A DNA stretch of 64,000 nucleotides from Leishmania mexicana MHOM/GT/2001/U1103 (GCF_000234665.1 NC_018326.1:124001-188000); one strand, 5' to 3'. Counted from the first letter of the stretch, positions 1-10,522 are shown. A program made the numbers and translations. The notes: a model not told the origin generated them from the sequence alone.

Positions 1-325
1 ATGGGAAGGGAAGGAATAAGGGGAGGGGGCGATGGAGCATGGCGAAGCGAGCGTGTGACAGGTTTGCGACTGGTAGGATAGCTGCTGAGGACGGCCACAG
101 AAGCCCGGACGCGCTCCCCGTTTCGTTCTACGCAGGTGCTCACCCATGCAGTCTACGGTTGTCGCGCACTCCAAATAGGTGATGGCGGAATAGCGGGGGT
201 GGGGGGAGGTGCTTCGTCTTTCGCCTGATGAGCAGGTGAGGCTGCATACAAGGGAAAGGAAAGCAGCCCGTGCATACATCATGCCTCCAGTTTCGCTTTC
301 GCGTTTCCCTTGTAACGGCCCCGCA
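1..325. other. Intergenic, 3' flank of the CPT2-like gene
   Basis: No supported gene. On the minus strand this would be 3' UTR of the CPT2-like gene and spacer towards the next gene beyond the window. It contains purine-rich stretches on the plus strand near 1-35 and 195-215, which read as pyrimidine tracts on the transcribed strand. Confidence 0.6.
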
Positions 326-2362
326 TCAGCCCGGCGCCAGCAGAGCCGACACCTCCTGGCAGGCGTGCGTAAAGGCTGCTGCAAAGGCGGCGCTTGAGGT
401 GGCAGCGCCTATGGACGATGGGGGTGGTGCTGTCACCTGATACAGCAGAGTTGATCCAGTGCGGCTACAGGTGAGGTGGCAACTGAATGGGTGGAGCGTG
501 TAGCCGCAGCCATAGGTCGACTCCGCCTCGACCATCTCAAAGCGCAGCGCAGGTCCCGTGACAAGCGAAAAGACAGGGTCGTTGTACAAGTCAGGAACTC
601 GGCCAAGAAAGCGCTCCGCCGTTAGGCGCAAAGCCAGCAGGTGGCTGTAGGTGCTGCTACCGCGACTGACGGCCTTCTTCTCTGCCTTGTAGCGTTGCAA
701 GGCCGCGTGGCACGCTGCTTGCTGCGTCTCTCGTACTGACGAGCGCATGCTCAGCAGGAACGCGGTGCTCTCCGGCGTCGTGAGCGAGATTTGCTCGCTG
801 CGGCCGCGACGATAGCAATGCATGTCTGTGCCCTGCACGCAGTTCATCGGTTGTTGGTGGTGTACGCGGAACATGGCGAGCTGTGCCGCCAGTTGCACTG
901 TGGCCTCGACGGCAGGAGTTGGGGTTGCGGCAATGTCAAGCACCCCGGCGGCGACATCGAGGCTCTCGCGGTCTTTGCTCACGCGCCTCGTGATTCTTTG
1001 CGCCACATCCACGAGTTCGTCTGGGACGTGCCACCGAAGCTGGCGAAGCCTGTGCGTGGCCGGCGCATCCTTCCGTAGCACATGGCTGTGCGCTGCACGG
1101 CTGAGGGCGTATACATCGTTGATGTACCGCCTCACTGCCACGCCGTCGCCCCAACTCGACTCGGCCAAGACGGCAATATCGCCGCGGCTGTTCACAGACA
1201 CCGACAGACTCTTGTCCCACCAACGGTTCCCAGCTCGCACGGAGGGCGACTTGGCCGTCACCCCCACGGGGGACATTGGGTCCACCATGACATCCCTCTC
1301 GTCGTCCGCGTCGAGGTTGAGCACCAACATACTCTCCTCCACCGCCTCCAAGCTCTTGCCATTGATGACGTTGCGTAACAGCGTCGTCCGGGCCCCGTTC
1401 CACTCCGTGCGTGGCAGTGCGGTGAAGACGCTCACGTCGGTGTCCGGCGGTACTACATTCGTGCGCACAATATCACGTAGCTGAGCGTACAGCTCATCAA
1501 TGGAAAGCGGCACGCAGTCTGCATCGGCAGCCGTGATCTGGAACTGATGGCCGCGGTACTGCACCAATACATGGGGCACAAAGCCCACAGGCTTGATTTC
1601 GTCCTGGAGGACGCCGGGCATCCGCGAAGAATTAAAAAGGCAGTCGAACTGCGACATATCCAGCGGCCGCGCGACACCTAGCGAGGCGCCGTAGACGAAC
1701 GGGGTGCTAACATAGTCGGGGAGCAGCGCCGCCGTGCGCTGGAACCACTCGGCGGTCCAGTAGCCGCTCCTCTTCGATGAGATGCCATCAGCAGCGTACC
1801 GCACCTCCGGACGGAGTTGATTATCGAGGTACAGCTTGTAGAAGTGCACCGAGGCCCAGAGCCAGTAGGCGCTCCGCACCAGCATGTCTCGCTTCTCCGG
1901 GTCTGGCCGCACAAGCCACGTTCTGTGTGAACGTAGCGGTAGCGCGCTCCGCCCCTTCAAGGTCTGCTCGAACAAGTCAGAAGAAATGTACGACGTGTGC
2001 GGATTTGCTCTGTCCGTGCGTCGCAGCTCATCATGAATGTGGCGCCCTTCACCCTTCAGAAAGGCGGCTACAGTCGCGCTCGTGGAGGCAAACTGCTGCG
2101 GGGTACAAAGAGGCGTCGCAGCCGTCAGGTACCGCTGGAGTGTGTCATGAAGAGCCGGCAGCGGCAACTTGGGGAGACTTCGCTGATAGTGCCGTGTGGG
2201 CACAAGCGATGGTGCCAGCAGCTCCTGTACCGTTGCCCTTGGCGAGACCGCCACATTTGTGCGGAGCGCGGCCCAGTTGCCGGATGTGTAGTACTGCAGG
2301 GGTCCGTTTGCGGCGCTACGAGTGTCTTGACACGCACGCAAACGGGGAAGACATGGCCGCAT
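326..2362 (-). CDS. CPT2-like carnitine/choline acyltransferase homologue, catalytic His replaced
   Basis: A 678-residue member of the carnitine/choline acyltransferase family, closest in layout to mitochondrial carnitine palmitoyltransferase 2 (about 658 residues). Family blocks are visible in order: VPTRHYQRSLPKLPLP, HTSYIS, a helix ending HFYKLYLDNQLRPEV, LDMSQFDCLFNSSRMP, RWWDKSL and SSWGDGVAV, then a YRRGRSEQ block matching the KHGRTE region. At the active site CPT2 has EHSWGDGVAV. Here it is ESSWGDGVAV, so the general-base histidine is Ser402 (codon at 1157-1159). The STS motif near the C-terminus is also missing. Loss of two catalytic elements suggests a pseudoenzyme or a changed activity. 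No frameshift or stop is seen, so it looks maintained. The start is the ATG at 2362, giving an Arg-rich possible mitochondrial presequence. An in-frame ATG at 2596 gives a His-rich extension and is less likely. Confidence 0.85.
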   Translation of the reverse strand: MRPCLPRLRACQDTRSAANGPLQYYTSGNWAALRTNVAVSPRATVQELLAPSLVPTRHYQRSLPKLPLPALHDTLQRYLTAATPLCTPQQFASTSATVAAFLKGEGRHIHDELRRTDRANPHTSYISSDLFEQTLKGRSALPLRSHRTWLVRPDPEKRDMLVRSAYWLWASVHFYKLYLDNQLRPEVRYAADGISSKRSGYWTAEWFQRTAALLPDYVSTPFVYGASLGVARPLDMSQFDCLFNSSRMPGVLQDEIKPVGFVPHVLVQYRGHQFQITAADADCVPLSIDELYAQLRDIVRTNVVPPDTDVSVFTALPRTEWNGARTTLLRNVINGKSLEAVEESMLVLNLDADDERDVMVDPMSPVGVTAKSPSVRAGNRWWDKSLSVSVNSRGDIAVLAESSWGDGVAVRRYINDVYALSRAAHSHVLRKDAPATHRLRQLRWHVPDELVDVAQRITRRVSKDRESLDVAAGVLDIAATPTPAVEATVQLAAQLAMFRVHHQQPMNCVQGTDMHCYRRGRSEQISLTTPESTAFLLSMRSSVRETQQAACHAALQRYKAEKKAVSRGSSTYSHLLALRLTAERFLGRVPDLYNDPVFSLVTGPALRFEMVEAESTYGCGYTLHPFSCHLTCSRTGSTLLYQVTAPPPSSIGAATSSAAFAAAFTHACQEVSALLAPG

Positions 2363-3799
2363 CCGGCCTCCTCTGTCACTGCTGCCGCGGTGTCGACAAG
2401 ATATGCAGCGCTCGTAGCAGCGCTCTCTTTGTTTTCCGTCTTTGTGTGTGTGTGTGCGGCTGGCGGGTGTAGCGAGTTCGCTTACGAAAGGGCAGCAGCG
2501 AGCCGCCAGGTGCGCCTTGATGGGACCTATATTAGAGTCGAGCCACTTTTCGTTGTGTGGATGCGAGGCATGATGGACATGATGGACATGATGCATTACG
2601 GCGATGATGATTCCAAAACAGGTCGCATCACGCACGGGGATAGGCAGGCGCGTGGGTGGGGGATACAAGTGAGCCGGAGCCGGAGGAGGAAGCCATGGCG
2701 AGGGCAAAACCGAATGCGCGGGAGCAGGGACAGAAACCAACACAACACACACACACACGCACAAAGAAGTAGATGATGATGATGATAAGGGAGGTGGCGT
2801 GAGGAGGAGGGGGAGGGGAGCTGGCCGCACCACGTGGACTAGAGGCAGGAGGAGGAAGGGCGGCAAGAATGAACGACAAAGCATGAAGGCGAAGACGGTA
2901 GCGGCAACTCATGCCCGCAACCTCCGTTTCCCTTTCGTTTTTTTTTCGTCCCTCGCCGTAGTCCACCCTCGACGCGCGCTTCTTTGCAGCGAGCATAACG
3001 CGTTCGGGCACGAGTGCCCGCGCCTGCATACGTGCACAACCAAGTAGGTGTGCGTGTATGTGTGTGTGTGTGTTTGCAATTCGCCGACGGCCTGCGACGA
3101 CCTTGAGCGCGGTGGCGTGTATGGACCACTCGGTCAACAGTGTGGATGTACTCCTTTTATCTCTCGCACCCACTCTCCGCTGTCGGCTTTCGCAGCACGC
3201 CTTTCGAGCGCAACACGGCGCACGGAAGTGGCCGTAAACACACGTATGCAAACACAGAGCACACCACACTCGGAAAGAGAGAGGAGGGACTGTCCTGAGG
3301 GGAGTCGTGAAGGCGTGCCCTAAGCAGAGAGGAGAACAATCACTGAACCAAGGCTGATGCCCTCATGCGAAACAGAGACGGCAACGCCAAACAGTGAGGA
3401 AAGCCTGCGTGTGGAAGTAAGAGGAGGGAGGGGGGTTAGAGGACACGCCGCGGAGGAAGTTGCAAGGACGCTGACGATGGCGCGTGCCGTCCCCATTTCG
3501 CACGAAAACAAAAGAGCAAAAGCTGCACCCAATTACCGGGTGCCTCAGTGACGAGTGAGTGGTGGGGGAGGTGGGTGCCGAGAGCCGACATAGGTTGTTG
3601 GTCTTGCTGACAGCAAGGATGGAGAACATCCGTTTGATGGCAAGCCCTTTACCCTCCACTGCACGACTCCTCTCCCCCCTCCCCCATCCCCCCTCCCCCA
3701 TCCATCCATCCATCCATCCATCCATCCACACACACACACACACACACGCACGCACGTGCACTTGTTGCAGAGCTGGCGTCTCTTTTTTCCACACCGCTG
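2363..3799. other. Intergenic, upstream of the CPT2-like gene
   Basis: No supported gene. It holds the 5' flank of the CPT2-like gene and the 3' UTR of p47. Purine-rich stretches at about 2675-2700 and 2780-2870 (plus strand) are pyrimidine tracts on the transcribed strand, so the splice-leader acceptor may lie below them. A CA run at 2741-2763 and a GT run near 3049-3072 are also present. Confidence 0.6.
3698..3755. repeat. CATC / CA simple repeat
   Basis: About seven CATC tetranucleotide units run directly into a CA dinucleotide array and then CGCA units. It lies just past the end of the p47 gene, in its 3' UTR. Confidence 0.9.
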
Positions 3800-4855
3800 T
3801 CACAGCTGCTGAAGGGCTACAACGGCGCGACTGAGCTTCGCCTGCGCAATTGTCTGCAATCGCGTAGAGGCCTCCAAGCGGCGCGGCGGCATCCCGCGCT
3901 CGACCAGGATAAAATTCTGCAGCTCCGGCTGATAGGCATGGGCAAGGTTGTAGAGGTCTTCCACAGTGTGCCGTTCCGGGTTTACCTGTACCTGCCGCCG
4001 CTCCCCTCGCGTGTTCAGGAGCACCACAAAAGACGTCGCCTCATCGCTACGTACCTCCACGGCGCGAGAGAGATCGTAGGCTGGCGTACCCGACCTAGCC
4101 GCCGCCGTGGTAGACGCTTGCGCATCTGCTGGTGCGGCAGACGAGGCGGCGGGGCTGCTTGGCGCCGCAAGGCGGTGGCCATGACCCTGAAAGGCGATGT
4201 AAGCAGGTGGGACGTAGTCTACCTGGAGGCAGTCGCGCAGGTTCACCGTCAGGTCCGTGTTGGGATACTTGGCGGCGAGAGAAGGCGGCACATAGCCCTT
4301 GTCCATTGCCTCCACAAACTGGCGGCCCTCGTCACTGTTGAGCGGCACAAACCCGTTGCTGTCCACTTCAAATCCGTTACGGTAGACTGTTACACAAACG
4401 GACCGCTCTGCGCGCAGCGTAGAGGCGACGTATGGGCTGGGGTTGGCGGTGTAGCCGAGACGCTGACCTCGACCGTAGAAGGCACGCGGCTCATTATCCT
4501 CGACGCCAGTGCCGCCACCACCTCCGCTCGCTTTCGCCCCCTCCACCTCCGCTTTGCGGAAAATGCGGTCGATCATGGAGTGCACCCCGCTGCCGCTACC
4601 GACTTCACCGCTGCGGTCGGAAACATTCTCCCCTGACGGCGCCATGACCTGCTGCCCGCTACCCTTGTCCCCGCCGCCCACAAAGTAGTTTTCCGAGGCT
4701 GCCTTCTTGCGTTGTCGCTCCCCTCGCTCCGCCTCTGCACCAGCGATGGTGACATTCCAGTTGTGCCGCTCCAGCAACGCACGGGCGTCTGAAACGGTCA
4801 GCGCCGGAAAGCGTGTGCGCAGCGTGTTGATCGAGCTGAGCTTTTCGCCGTCCAT
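3800..4855 (-). CDS. p47/Shp1-type UBX protein (p97/VCP cofactor)
   Basis: A 351-residue protein with the three-part layout of p47 (NSFL1C in animals, Shp1 in yeast), an adaptor that links the AAA ATPase p97/Cdc48 to ubiquitinated substrates and Golgi/ER membrane fusion. An N-terminal UBA-like helix bundle lies at about 5-40 (INTLRTRFPALTVSDARALL). It is followed by a Gly/Ser-rich linker and the p47-type FYGRGQRLG motif at about 126-134. The SEP domain is at about 151-215 (VCVTVYRNGFEVDSNGFVPL). A second Ala/Ser-rich linker leads to a C-terminal UBX domain at about 270-351 with a beta-grasp pattern and NPERHTVEDLY. The domains are complete and the length is normal for the family. The start is the first ATG of the frame at 4855 and places the UBA-like segment at the extreme N-terminus, as expected. 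Confidence 0.92.
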   Translation of the reverse strand: MDGEKLSSINTLRTRFPALTVSDARALLERHNWNVTIAGAEAERGERQRKKAASENYFVGGGDKGSGQQVMAPSGENVSDRSGEVGSGSGVHSMIDRIFRKAEVEGAKASGGGGGTGVEDNEPRAFYGRGQRLGYTANPSPYVASTLRAERSVCVTVYRNGFEVDSNGFVPLNSDEGRQFVEAMDKGYVPPSLAAKYPNTDLTVNLRDCLQVDYVPPAYIAFQGHGHRLAAPSSPAASSAAPADAQASTTAAARSGTPAYDLSRAVEVRSDEATSFVVLLNTRGERRQVQVNPERHTVEDLYNLAHAYQPELQNFILVERGMPPRRLEASTRLQTIAQAKLSRAVVALQQL

Positions 4856-4909
4856 GTTGCCTCCTGCTTCCTTTGCTTGTCGTCTCTCGGTCTTCTCTTT
4901 CGGTCAGCG

Positions 4910-4947
4910 GTGTGTGTGTGTGTGTGTGTGTGCGTGTGTGCGCATGT
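4910..4947. repeat. GT microsatellite
   Basis: A nearly pure GT/TG run interrupted by C. It reads as CA on the transcribed strand, in the p47 5' flank. Confidence 0.85.
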
Positions 4948-5720
4948 GATGTTCCTGCGTTTAGAAGATGCATAAAAAGAACGGAAAGCCAACATAGCGA
5001 GGAAGAAAAGCACTGAATAGAGGCGACTGGGAGAAGGTGGGTAGGGACGGGGGGAGGCGAGGACGGCATGGTAGAGTGTCCCGCCACCACGAAGCACACG
5101 CACGCGCATCGACTATTCGCGGTCTTCCCCTATCTTCACTTCGTGCCCCCACCACCACCACCCCTCCTCCCTCCTCAAACGGGGCTCAGCAAGCAGTTTT
5201 ACACATATCTGCACATATGCGTGGTCAACACAGAAACCGAGAAGTGCAGAGGATGGCAATCACAACGCAGAGTGCATGTGTGGCTGTCGTGAAGAGGTCT
5301 GTCAAAAACAAAAAAATCCTCTTCACGTGGTGACGGAATATGCTAGGAAGCATTCCTTTAAGACCCAATGACAGATGACACCTTTTCTGCACCTTCCTGT
5401 CTATTGCTCTTGTTGTTGCGGTGTTCTCGGTTTTCTATTATGTGCGCGTGTGGGCCATGAACCTAGTTTGGTCTTCTCAGTCCTCGGTGTCTAATGTACA
5501 TTGCACGTGCGTGCGTTTTCTGCCCTTCCCCGTGTCTGCACCCGCTCCCCAGCTTCAGCCTCCCTCCCTTTGTTGCATCATCTCGTGCTTTGCCTTGCAC
5601 CGCCGCCTCGCCTGTGCCTTCCCTTGCTTGCGCAGTTCCCGATGCTGGCACAAGCATACATAGAGACACGCAGACAAGGCAAGGCAGAAGAGAGCGGAGG
5701 AGGGTCCCTGTACGAAGGTA

Positions 5721-5745
5721 TGTCTGTGTGTGTGTGTGTGTGTGC
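5721..5745. repeat. GT microsatellite
   Basis: A short GT dinucleotide run in the spacer between p47 and the 1064-residue gene. Confidence 0.8.
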
Positions 5746-6461
5746 GACGGGTAGGAAAGGGATGCGACACGGGCAGCGACGACGCGCAAGAGAAGCAAAG
5801 GAAAAAAAGAGATCCACCGCGGAATTCCGGAACAGAACAGAAGAAACAAAAAAAAGGCGGGCGGCCGTCACTGATGTGTGGTGGGTCGTTGCAACACGAA
5901 ACAGCAGCCGAAAAAAAAAACGCTTGCGAAAGAAGGAGCGAGACCGCGCCACGGCTGTGGACAGCGCTATACGAGAACAGCAACCGAATCAAAGAGCATC
6001 GGGGCATCATCGTCGACGGAAGACGGAGAAGGAGAAGGAGGGGCGGTGGACCAAGCGGAAAAAACAGAAGCGAAAAGGCACCGCGGCGCGCGTGATGGTG
6101 TGGGATACTCCCCGTTGGCTGGTTTGACAGACATCAGCGCATTCGAATTTTTTTTAGCGCGTGTCCCTCGCTTCCTCTCGTTGCCCCTGCAGTCGCACCT
6201 ACACCCTCGTAAAACGCTCAGATGCAGTGCAGCACGCAAAGGTCGCCACTCCTTCATCGGCGCATAAAACGTCGGGAACGTAACCATGCACTGACCCCAC
6301 CCATACAGATACACACACGCGCCTGAGGCAACGTCGCGGGGAAGAGAGAGACGCGAAAGGCCACCTACATCGCCCTCTCTTCCATCGACACCCCTCAAAA
6401 GAAAAATATTTGCACAAGGTTCGTCAACACAAGTACAGTCTACTCGAAACATTGCTCTCCT

Positions 6462-9400
6462 CTATGTGATGACTTCGGTTTCGGTGCTCGGCTGCAGGTG
6501 CTCCAGCCGCGCAATGCTTCGGGCCCAGTGCCGCAGCTGCGACACGTTGTGAAGCTCGTCGTTGAAGGAGCGGAAGGGGATGGACTCAACCATCACACAA
6601 CCATCACCGACGATGGGCAAAGTGTCTCCGGCAGTGATGCTGGCCCTCGTTACAGGGGTGCTGTCGCAAGTCACGGTCGAGACACCAGCCCCCTCCTGTT
6701 TTCCCACGCGACTGCTGGCACACATGCCGCAGTCTGCGCTCATCATAGTCTCCGCCAGCCGCGGCAGCATCGGCGGGGGGTCGGCATTAACGGCGATAGT
6801 GGTGCCCGGCACCGCTGTCTTGCCTGGAACCTCCTCACCCGACGATAGACCGCGCCAGTTAGCAACGTACCGTCCTCCGCACTGGCGTAAGTAGGGCGAG
6901 CCTGCCGCAGCAAACCGTTTTGGTGCCGACGAGGTGACTATCACAGGAGACGCAGCTGCAGTTACCTTCAGCGCCAGAGGGGAGGGTGAGAGCAAGCTGC
7001 GGCCCCCTGGGCACTCCCACATTCCGCTCCGCGCAACGCCATCCACGCCGTCGCTCGACGGCTGCAGCAGCAGCACCTTGTGTTCCAGTGGATCGCATCG
7101 GTAATCAAAAGCCTCGGAGACGCCATCCGTGGACGCCGCTGAAGTGGAGGCAACTCCGCGGCTTGCATCTGCGTGGGTTGATGAGATGAGAGAGCCCGAT
7201 AGGACGGCCGACTGCACCCTTGTCGGCGTGGCAATAGCGGACGGAGGCAATGCGACACTACCAGCGGGTACAGTCTCGCCGAGCAAGGTCGGGAATGACG
7301 CGCTGACGGCGGCCGCTGTGGTCGAGCCGCCGAAAGAAGCCTCAGCACTGCGGTCGAGGTTCAGTGAGGCCTCCGTAATGGCCGCTGCAAGCGTCAGTAC
7401 CTGCTGTGCGTCAAGCGAGCTAACTGAGGGGTGCAGGGCTGAGATACACGTCGCGTCAGTGCTGGGGCTTGTGCTCAGGCATACGCCACTATCGCCTTCG
7501 CGGGCGCTGGAAGTGCATGCCCATTCCGACCCCGCCCCGCCGAGACGACACGTCACACTCGGCTGAATGCCTCCAGAGAAGGTGGATGCAGCCGCTGAAA
7601 ACTCTTCTGCCTTCAATGGCATCGAGGCTACGCATGCAGAGAGCGCGTTCACAACCACCGACGCGGGCGCCGTGGAGGCTACACGGCCGTCGGTACTTTT
7701 ACCATCGCTGCCGCCAGCGTGCGTGTTGCTCAACCGCTGCTGCGCCTCGCGCAGCTCGTTCACATGCGTGTCGGCGATGGCGCTCAGTACGTCCTTGAGG
7801 GAGAGAAAATTGCAATCCTGCAACACGTCCTTCAGTGAGCCGACCTGCTGCTGTGCAGAAGCCGCGGCGGCGGTTCCGGCCGGCGGTGCACCCGAGGCAG
7901 ACGCGGCTGATGTCGTGGAGCAGGGCTTGGTGCAGGTGCGGAGCCGCCGGGGTATCGTCGTACCCGTTGCCCTGTACATGGCAATAGCGCCGCCGTCCGG
8001 CTTCGCGTGAAACCGCTTCACCTTGTCCTCTGGCGCCATCTGCCCCACTTGCTGTGTATGCACCATTAAGTTTTGCATGGATAGCGTGTTTCGCTGCTGC
8101 GGCTGCTGAGTTAGGGGGTAAGGAGAAGCCGCGCCGAGACGCGCCTCAGACGGGTCTGCTTCCTCGTGGTCGCCAGAGCGCAGCGACATCTGCACGAGCA
8201 GCGAAGAGAGAGACGTGACCGGGTTGCCGTGGAAGTCCAGCGCCCCGAGGCAGACATTTCTTCGTGTGTACGTTACACTCGTCATGGTGGTGGACGCTGT
8301 ACCAGACGCGGCGCCAGACGCCTCCGGCGGGCCAACCGCGGCGGGCGTAAGCACCGGCCTGGAGCGCGAGGAGCTGACAGAAGCCAGGGTATCGCAGGAT
8401 ATGGTGCGTCGCAGTCCAATGCCCGTGCCCACCTGTGCCTCGGCATCACCTCCGTTTGTACTTGTGTTACTGCTAAAAGTGGCAACGCCACCGCCGCTGT
8501 TGTTGTTGGAATGCGCCGCAGCGGGGACGGCGACGCCTACCACTGACGCCTTCAGCGTCGAGAAGGCTGCCGTGGGCTCCGACGGGTATATGAACGGTGG
8601 CGGACGGTGCGCGTCGCCGAGGCGCTCGTTGAAGTGTTCACTTGTCCGAATACTAGCGGTGATGGTGGACAGCTCGCGTCGTTCTGCGTAGCATCTTGAT
8701 AAGTCATCGCAGCTGCCGCCAGTCACGCCGCTGGCAATGGGGAGCGGCATGTCGAACGAGCGACTGCGTCGCTGCGGTGTACATCGCATCGCTGTCGCAG
8801 TGGCAAAGCCGATGGGGCTTCCACGGGTGGGCACCACGGGTGAAGCAGTCCTTTGCGCTTCCACAGCATTGCTGGATGTGTGCATCACCGTGCAGGGCAC
8901 AGCCGTGCGGTCCACCGCGATAGGCGACGAGGGCTGCGATGAGGAAGCTGTCACGTCCTCTTGCGGTAGCGGCACCTGGGTCAAAAAGGTTTCCGCCAAG
9001 GGCGTGGTCCTGTTCGACTCCACGTGACTGTCCATCTCCACGAGCGGCACGCTCTCCTCACCGGGGACGGGGAAAGACACTGACCCGTGGAGGGTGTGGG
9101 GTGAGGTTGTGGAAAGCCGAAGAGACATCGTTCTCGGCCCGTCCACGTTGCGCGACCGCGTCCATGCGCCGTCCATGGAAGAGGTGCTGTTTGGAGTCAG
9201 TCGTCGCGCGCTGCCGACGGCGATGGCGGAGGCAGAGGGAAGCGACGAGTGCAGGGAGGACGAGGACTTCAAGACTGGTGGCACAAGTGGGGTGGCCGCA
9301 GCGTGGCTCTGAGCGTCACCGAAGCGGTTTTCTGTCTCCGTGGTGGCACCACAGCTCGACGGCATGGACGACGCGCTCTCAGTAGTCGGGTATGCTTTGG

Positions 9401-9656
9401 CGAGCGGCAATGGGCAGGAATACAGGGGCGTCAGTTTCGCCACGACGGACGCCGGCACATCATCCCCCAGTGAGGCGACAGAGGCCACCGTGCTCACCGA
9501 CGCGGCGCTCAGCCGCGGCAGGGCACAGTGTATGTGCGACGGCGTAAGGCACCCCTTACCTTGTCGATGCGCGTCTGGCGCGGCGCCCTCACTGGCTACT
9601 GCGCTCACCTCTACAAATGTCGCCCCACATTGTGTAGAGTTCCGAGTCGAGTCCAT
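6462..9656 (-). CDS. Ser/Thr/Ala-rich 1064-residue unknown protein
   Basis: An uninterrupted 1064-residue frame that I do not recognise. It is dominated by Ser, Thr, Ala, Pro and Val with no predicted signal peptide or membrane segment, so it is probably largely disordered and phosphorylatable. A few islands look more ordered: RNVCLGALDFHGNPVTSLSS followed by a short helix in the middle; QNLMVHTQQVGQM with a basic stretch ending TTIPRRLRTCTKP; an amphipathic segment LKDVLQDCNFLSLKDVLSAI with a repeated LKDVL unit; and a C-terminal segment FRSFNDELHNVSQLRHWARS. The codon choice is GC-rich at third positions like its neighbours, supporting a real gene. The first ATG at 9656 is used as start. 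No function can be assigned; a regulatory or RNA-associated scaffold is possible but unsupported. Confidence 0.75.
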   Translation of the reverse strand: MDSTRNSTQCGATFVEVSAVASEGAAPDAHRQGKGCLTPSHIHCALPRLSAASVSTVASVASLGDDVPASVVAKLTPLYSCPLPLAKAYPTTESASSMPSSCGATTETENRFGDAQSHAAATPLVPPVLKSSSSLHSSLPSASAIAVGSARRLTPNSTSSMDGAWTRSRNVDGPRTMSLRLSTTSPHTLHGSVSFPVPGEESVPLVEMDSHVESNRTTPLAETFLTQVPLPQEDVTASSSQPSSPIAVDRTAVPCTVMHTSSNAVEAQRTASPVVPTRGSPIGFATATAMRCTPQRRSRSFDMPLPIASGVTGGSCDDLSRCYAERRELSTITASIRTSEHFNERLGDAHRPPPFIYPSEPTAAFSTLKASVVGVAVPAAAHSNNNSGGGVATFSSNTSTNGGDAEAQVGTGIGLRRTISCDTLASVSSSRSRPVLTPAAVGPPEASGAASGTASTTMTSVTYTRRNVCLGALDFHGNPVTSLSSLLVQMSLRSGDHEEADPSEARLGAASPYPLTQQPQQRNTLSMQNLMVHTQQVGQMAPEDKVKRFHAKPDGGAIAMYRATGTTIPRRLRTCTKPCSTTSAASASGAPPAGTAAAASAQQQVGSLKDVLQDCNFLSLKDVLSAIADTHVNELREAQQRLSNTHAGGSDGKSTDGRVASTAPASVVVNALSACVASMPLKAEEFSAAASTFSGGIQPSVTCRLGGAGSEWACTSSAREGDSGVCLSTSPSTDATCISALHPSVSSLDAQQVLTLAAAITEASLNLDRSAEASFGGSTTAAAVSASFPTLLGETVPAGSVALPPSAIATPTRVQSAVLSGSLISSTHADASRGVASTSAASTDGVSEAFDYRCDPLEHKVLLLQPSSDGVDGVARSGMWECPGGRSLLSPSPLALKVTAAASPVIVTSSAPKRFAAAGSPYLRQCGGRYVANWRGLSSGEEVPGKTAVPGTTIAVNADPPPMLPRLAETMMSADCGMCASSRVGKQEGAGVSTVTCDSTPVTRASITAGDTLPIVGDGCVMVESIPFRSFNDELHNVSQLRHWARSIARLEHLQPSTETEVIT

Positions 9657-10466
9657 GGCTGTGCCAACAGCGAACGAGCTACCGAATTACCAGACCGCGG
9701 AAGAGGTGTACCCGCCAATGCACCCACTCACCGAGAACAAATAGGTACAAGGAGCAGACAGCCCAGACAGAGAGGCAGCGAAGGGCGTTGAATCGGGGGA
9801 AGGGGGGAAGGTCAAGAAAAAGCACCAACACAGCACAACTGCACCAAGGGATAGTAATGGCAAGACGTACAAGGAAGCAGCGATAGACTCTGCTTCTTGG
9901 TGGTGCTGTTGATCGGAAAGGCGCGAAGACGTCGGCGGAAAAGTGCGAGCTCGAGGAAGAGGCGAGGAAAGGGATATGGGGACAAGGTTCGGCAGCCAGT
10001 GAGAAGTGGAGTGGGACGCACACACAGCCGGGCACGCACAAAAAAAAGAGGGAGGGAGGGAGGGAGGGGGAGCGCAGAGGATACACACGAGAGAAAACAA
10101 AAAAAATGGACTGGGAAGCGAGGGCAGCAACAATCGAAAGGAGCACAAAGAGATGGCGCCCCGTCCGTCCGTCTGTCTTGTTGTTGTTTGGGTTCTCCGT
10201 CAGCGAGTGGGCACGGTACGCCAAGGTCCGCGGGTGCGCGAGGGAGAGGGAGGGAGAGGTAGAGAAACGAGAAGGATGCGTGTATGTGTGTGTGTGTGTG
10301 TGTTTGATCTGTTTCGAGTTTAAAGAGTAGACAGTGCTGTGCACGCGATCTGTTGGTTCCGTACTGATGCACCCATACACCAGACAAGCACACGCACGAG
10401 TGGCGGATACAGGACAAAGCCCCGCCAAGCAAGTCAGCAGCACTTGCCAGCCCACGTAGTGCAGCT

Positions 10467-10522
10467 ACACACACACACACGCACACGCACACGCACACGC
10501 ACACGCACACGCACACGCACAC
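10467..10522. repeat. CA run followed by CACACG hexamer array
   Basis: A CA run passes into about seven units of a CACACG hexamer. It reads as alternating Val-Arg in one frame and is non-coding. Confidence 0.9.

Larger units (their letters stand above)
4856..6461. other. Intergenic, upstream of p47
   Basis: No supported gene. GT arrays lie at 4910-4947 and 5721-5745. Purine-rich plus-strand DNA at about 4995-5095 gives a long pyrimidine tract on the transcribed strand and is the likely splice-acceptor region for p47. A second purine-rich stretch at 5790-6070 lies within what should be the 3' UTR of the 1064-residue gene. Confidence 0.6.

Noticed and set aside
10467..10522. Regular CACACG array considered as a CRISPR-like repeat
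   Set aside because: There are no spacers between units. It is a simple tandem repeat in eukaryotic intergenic DNA.
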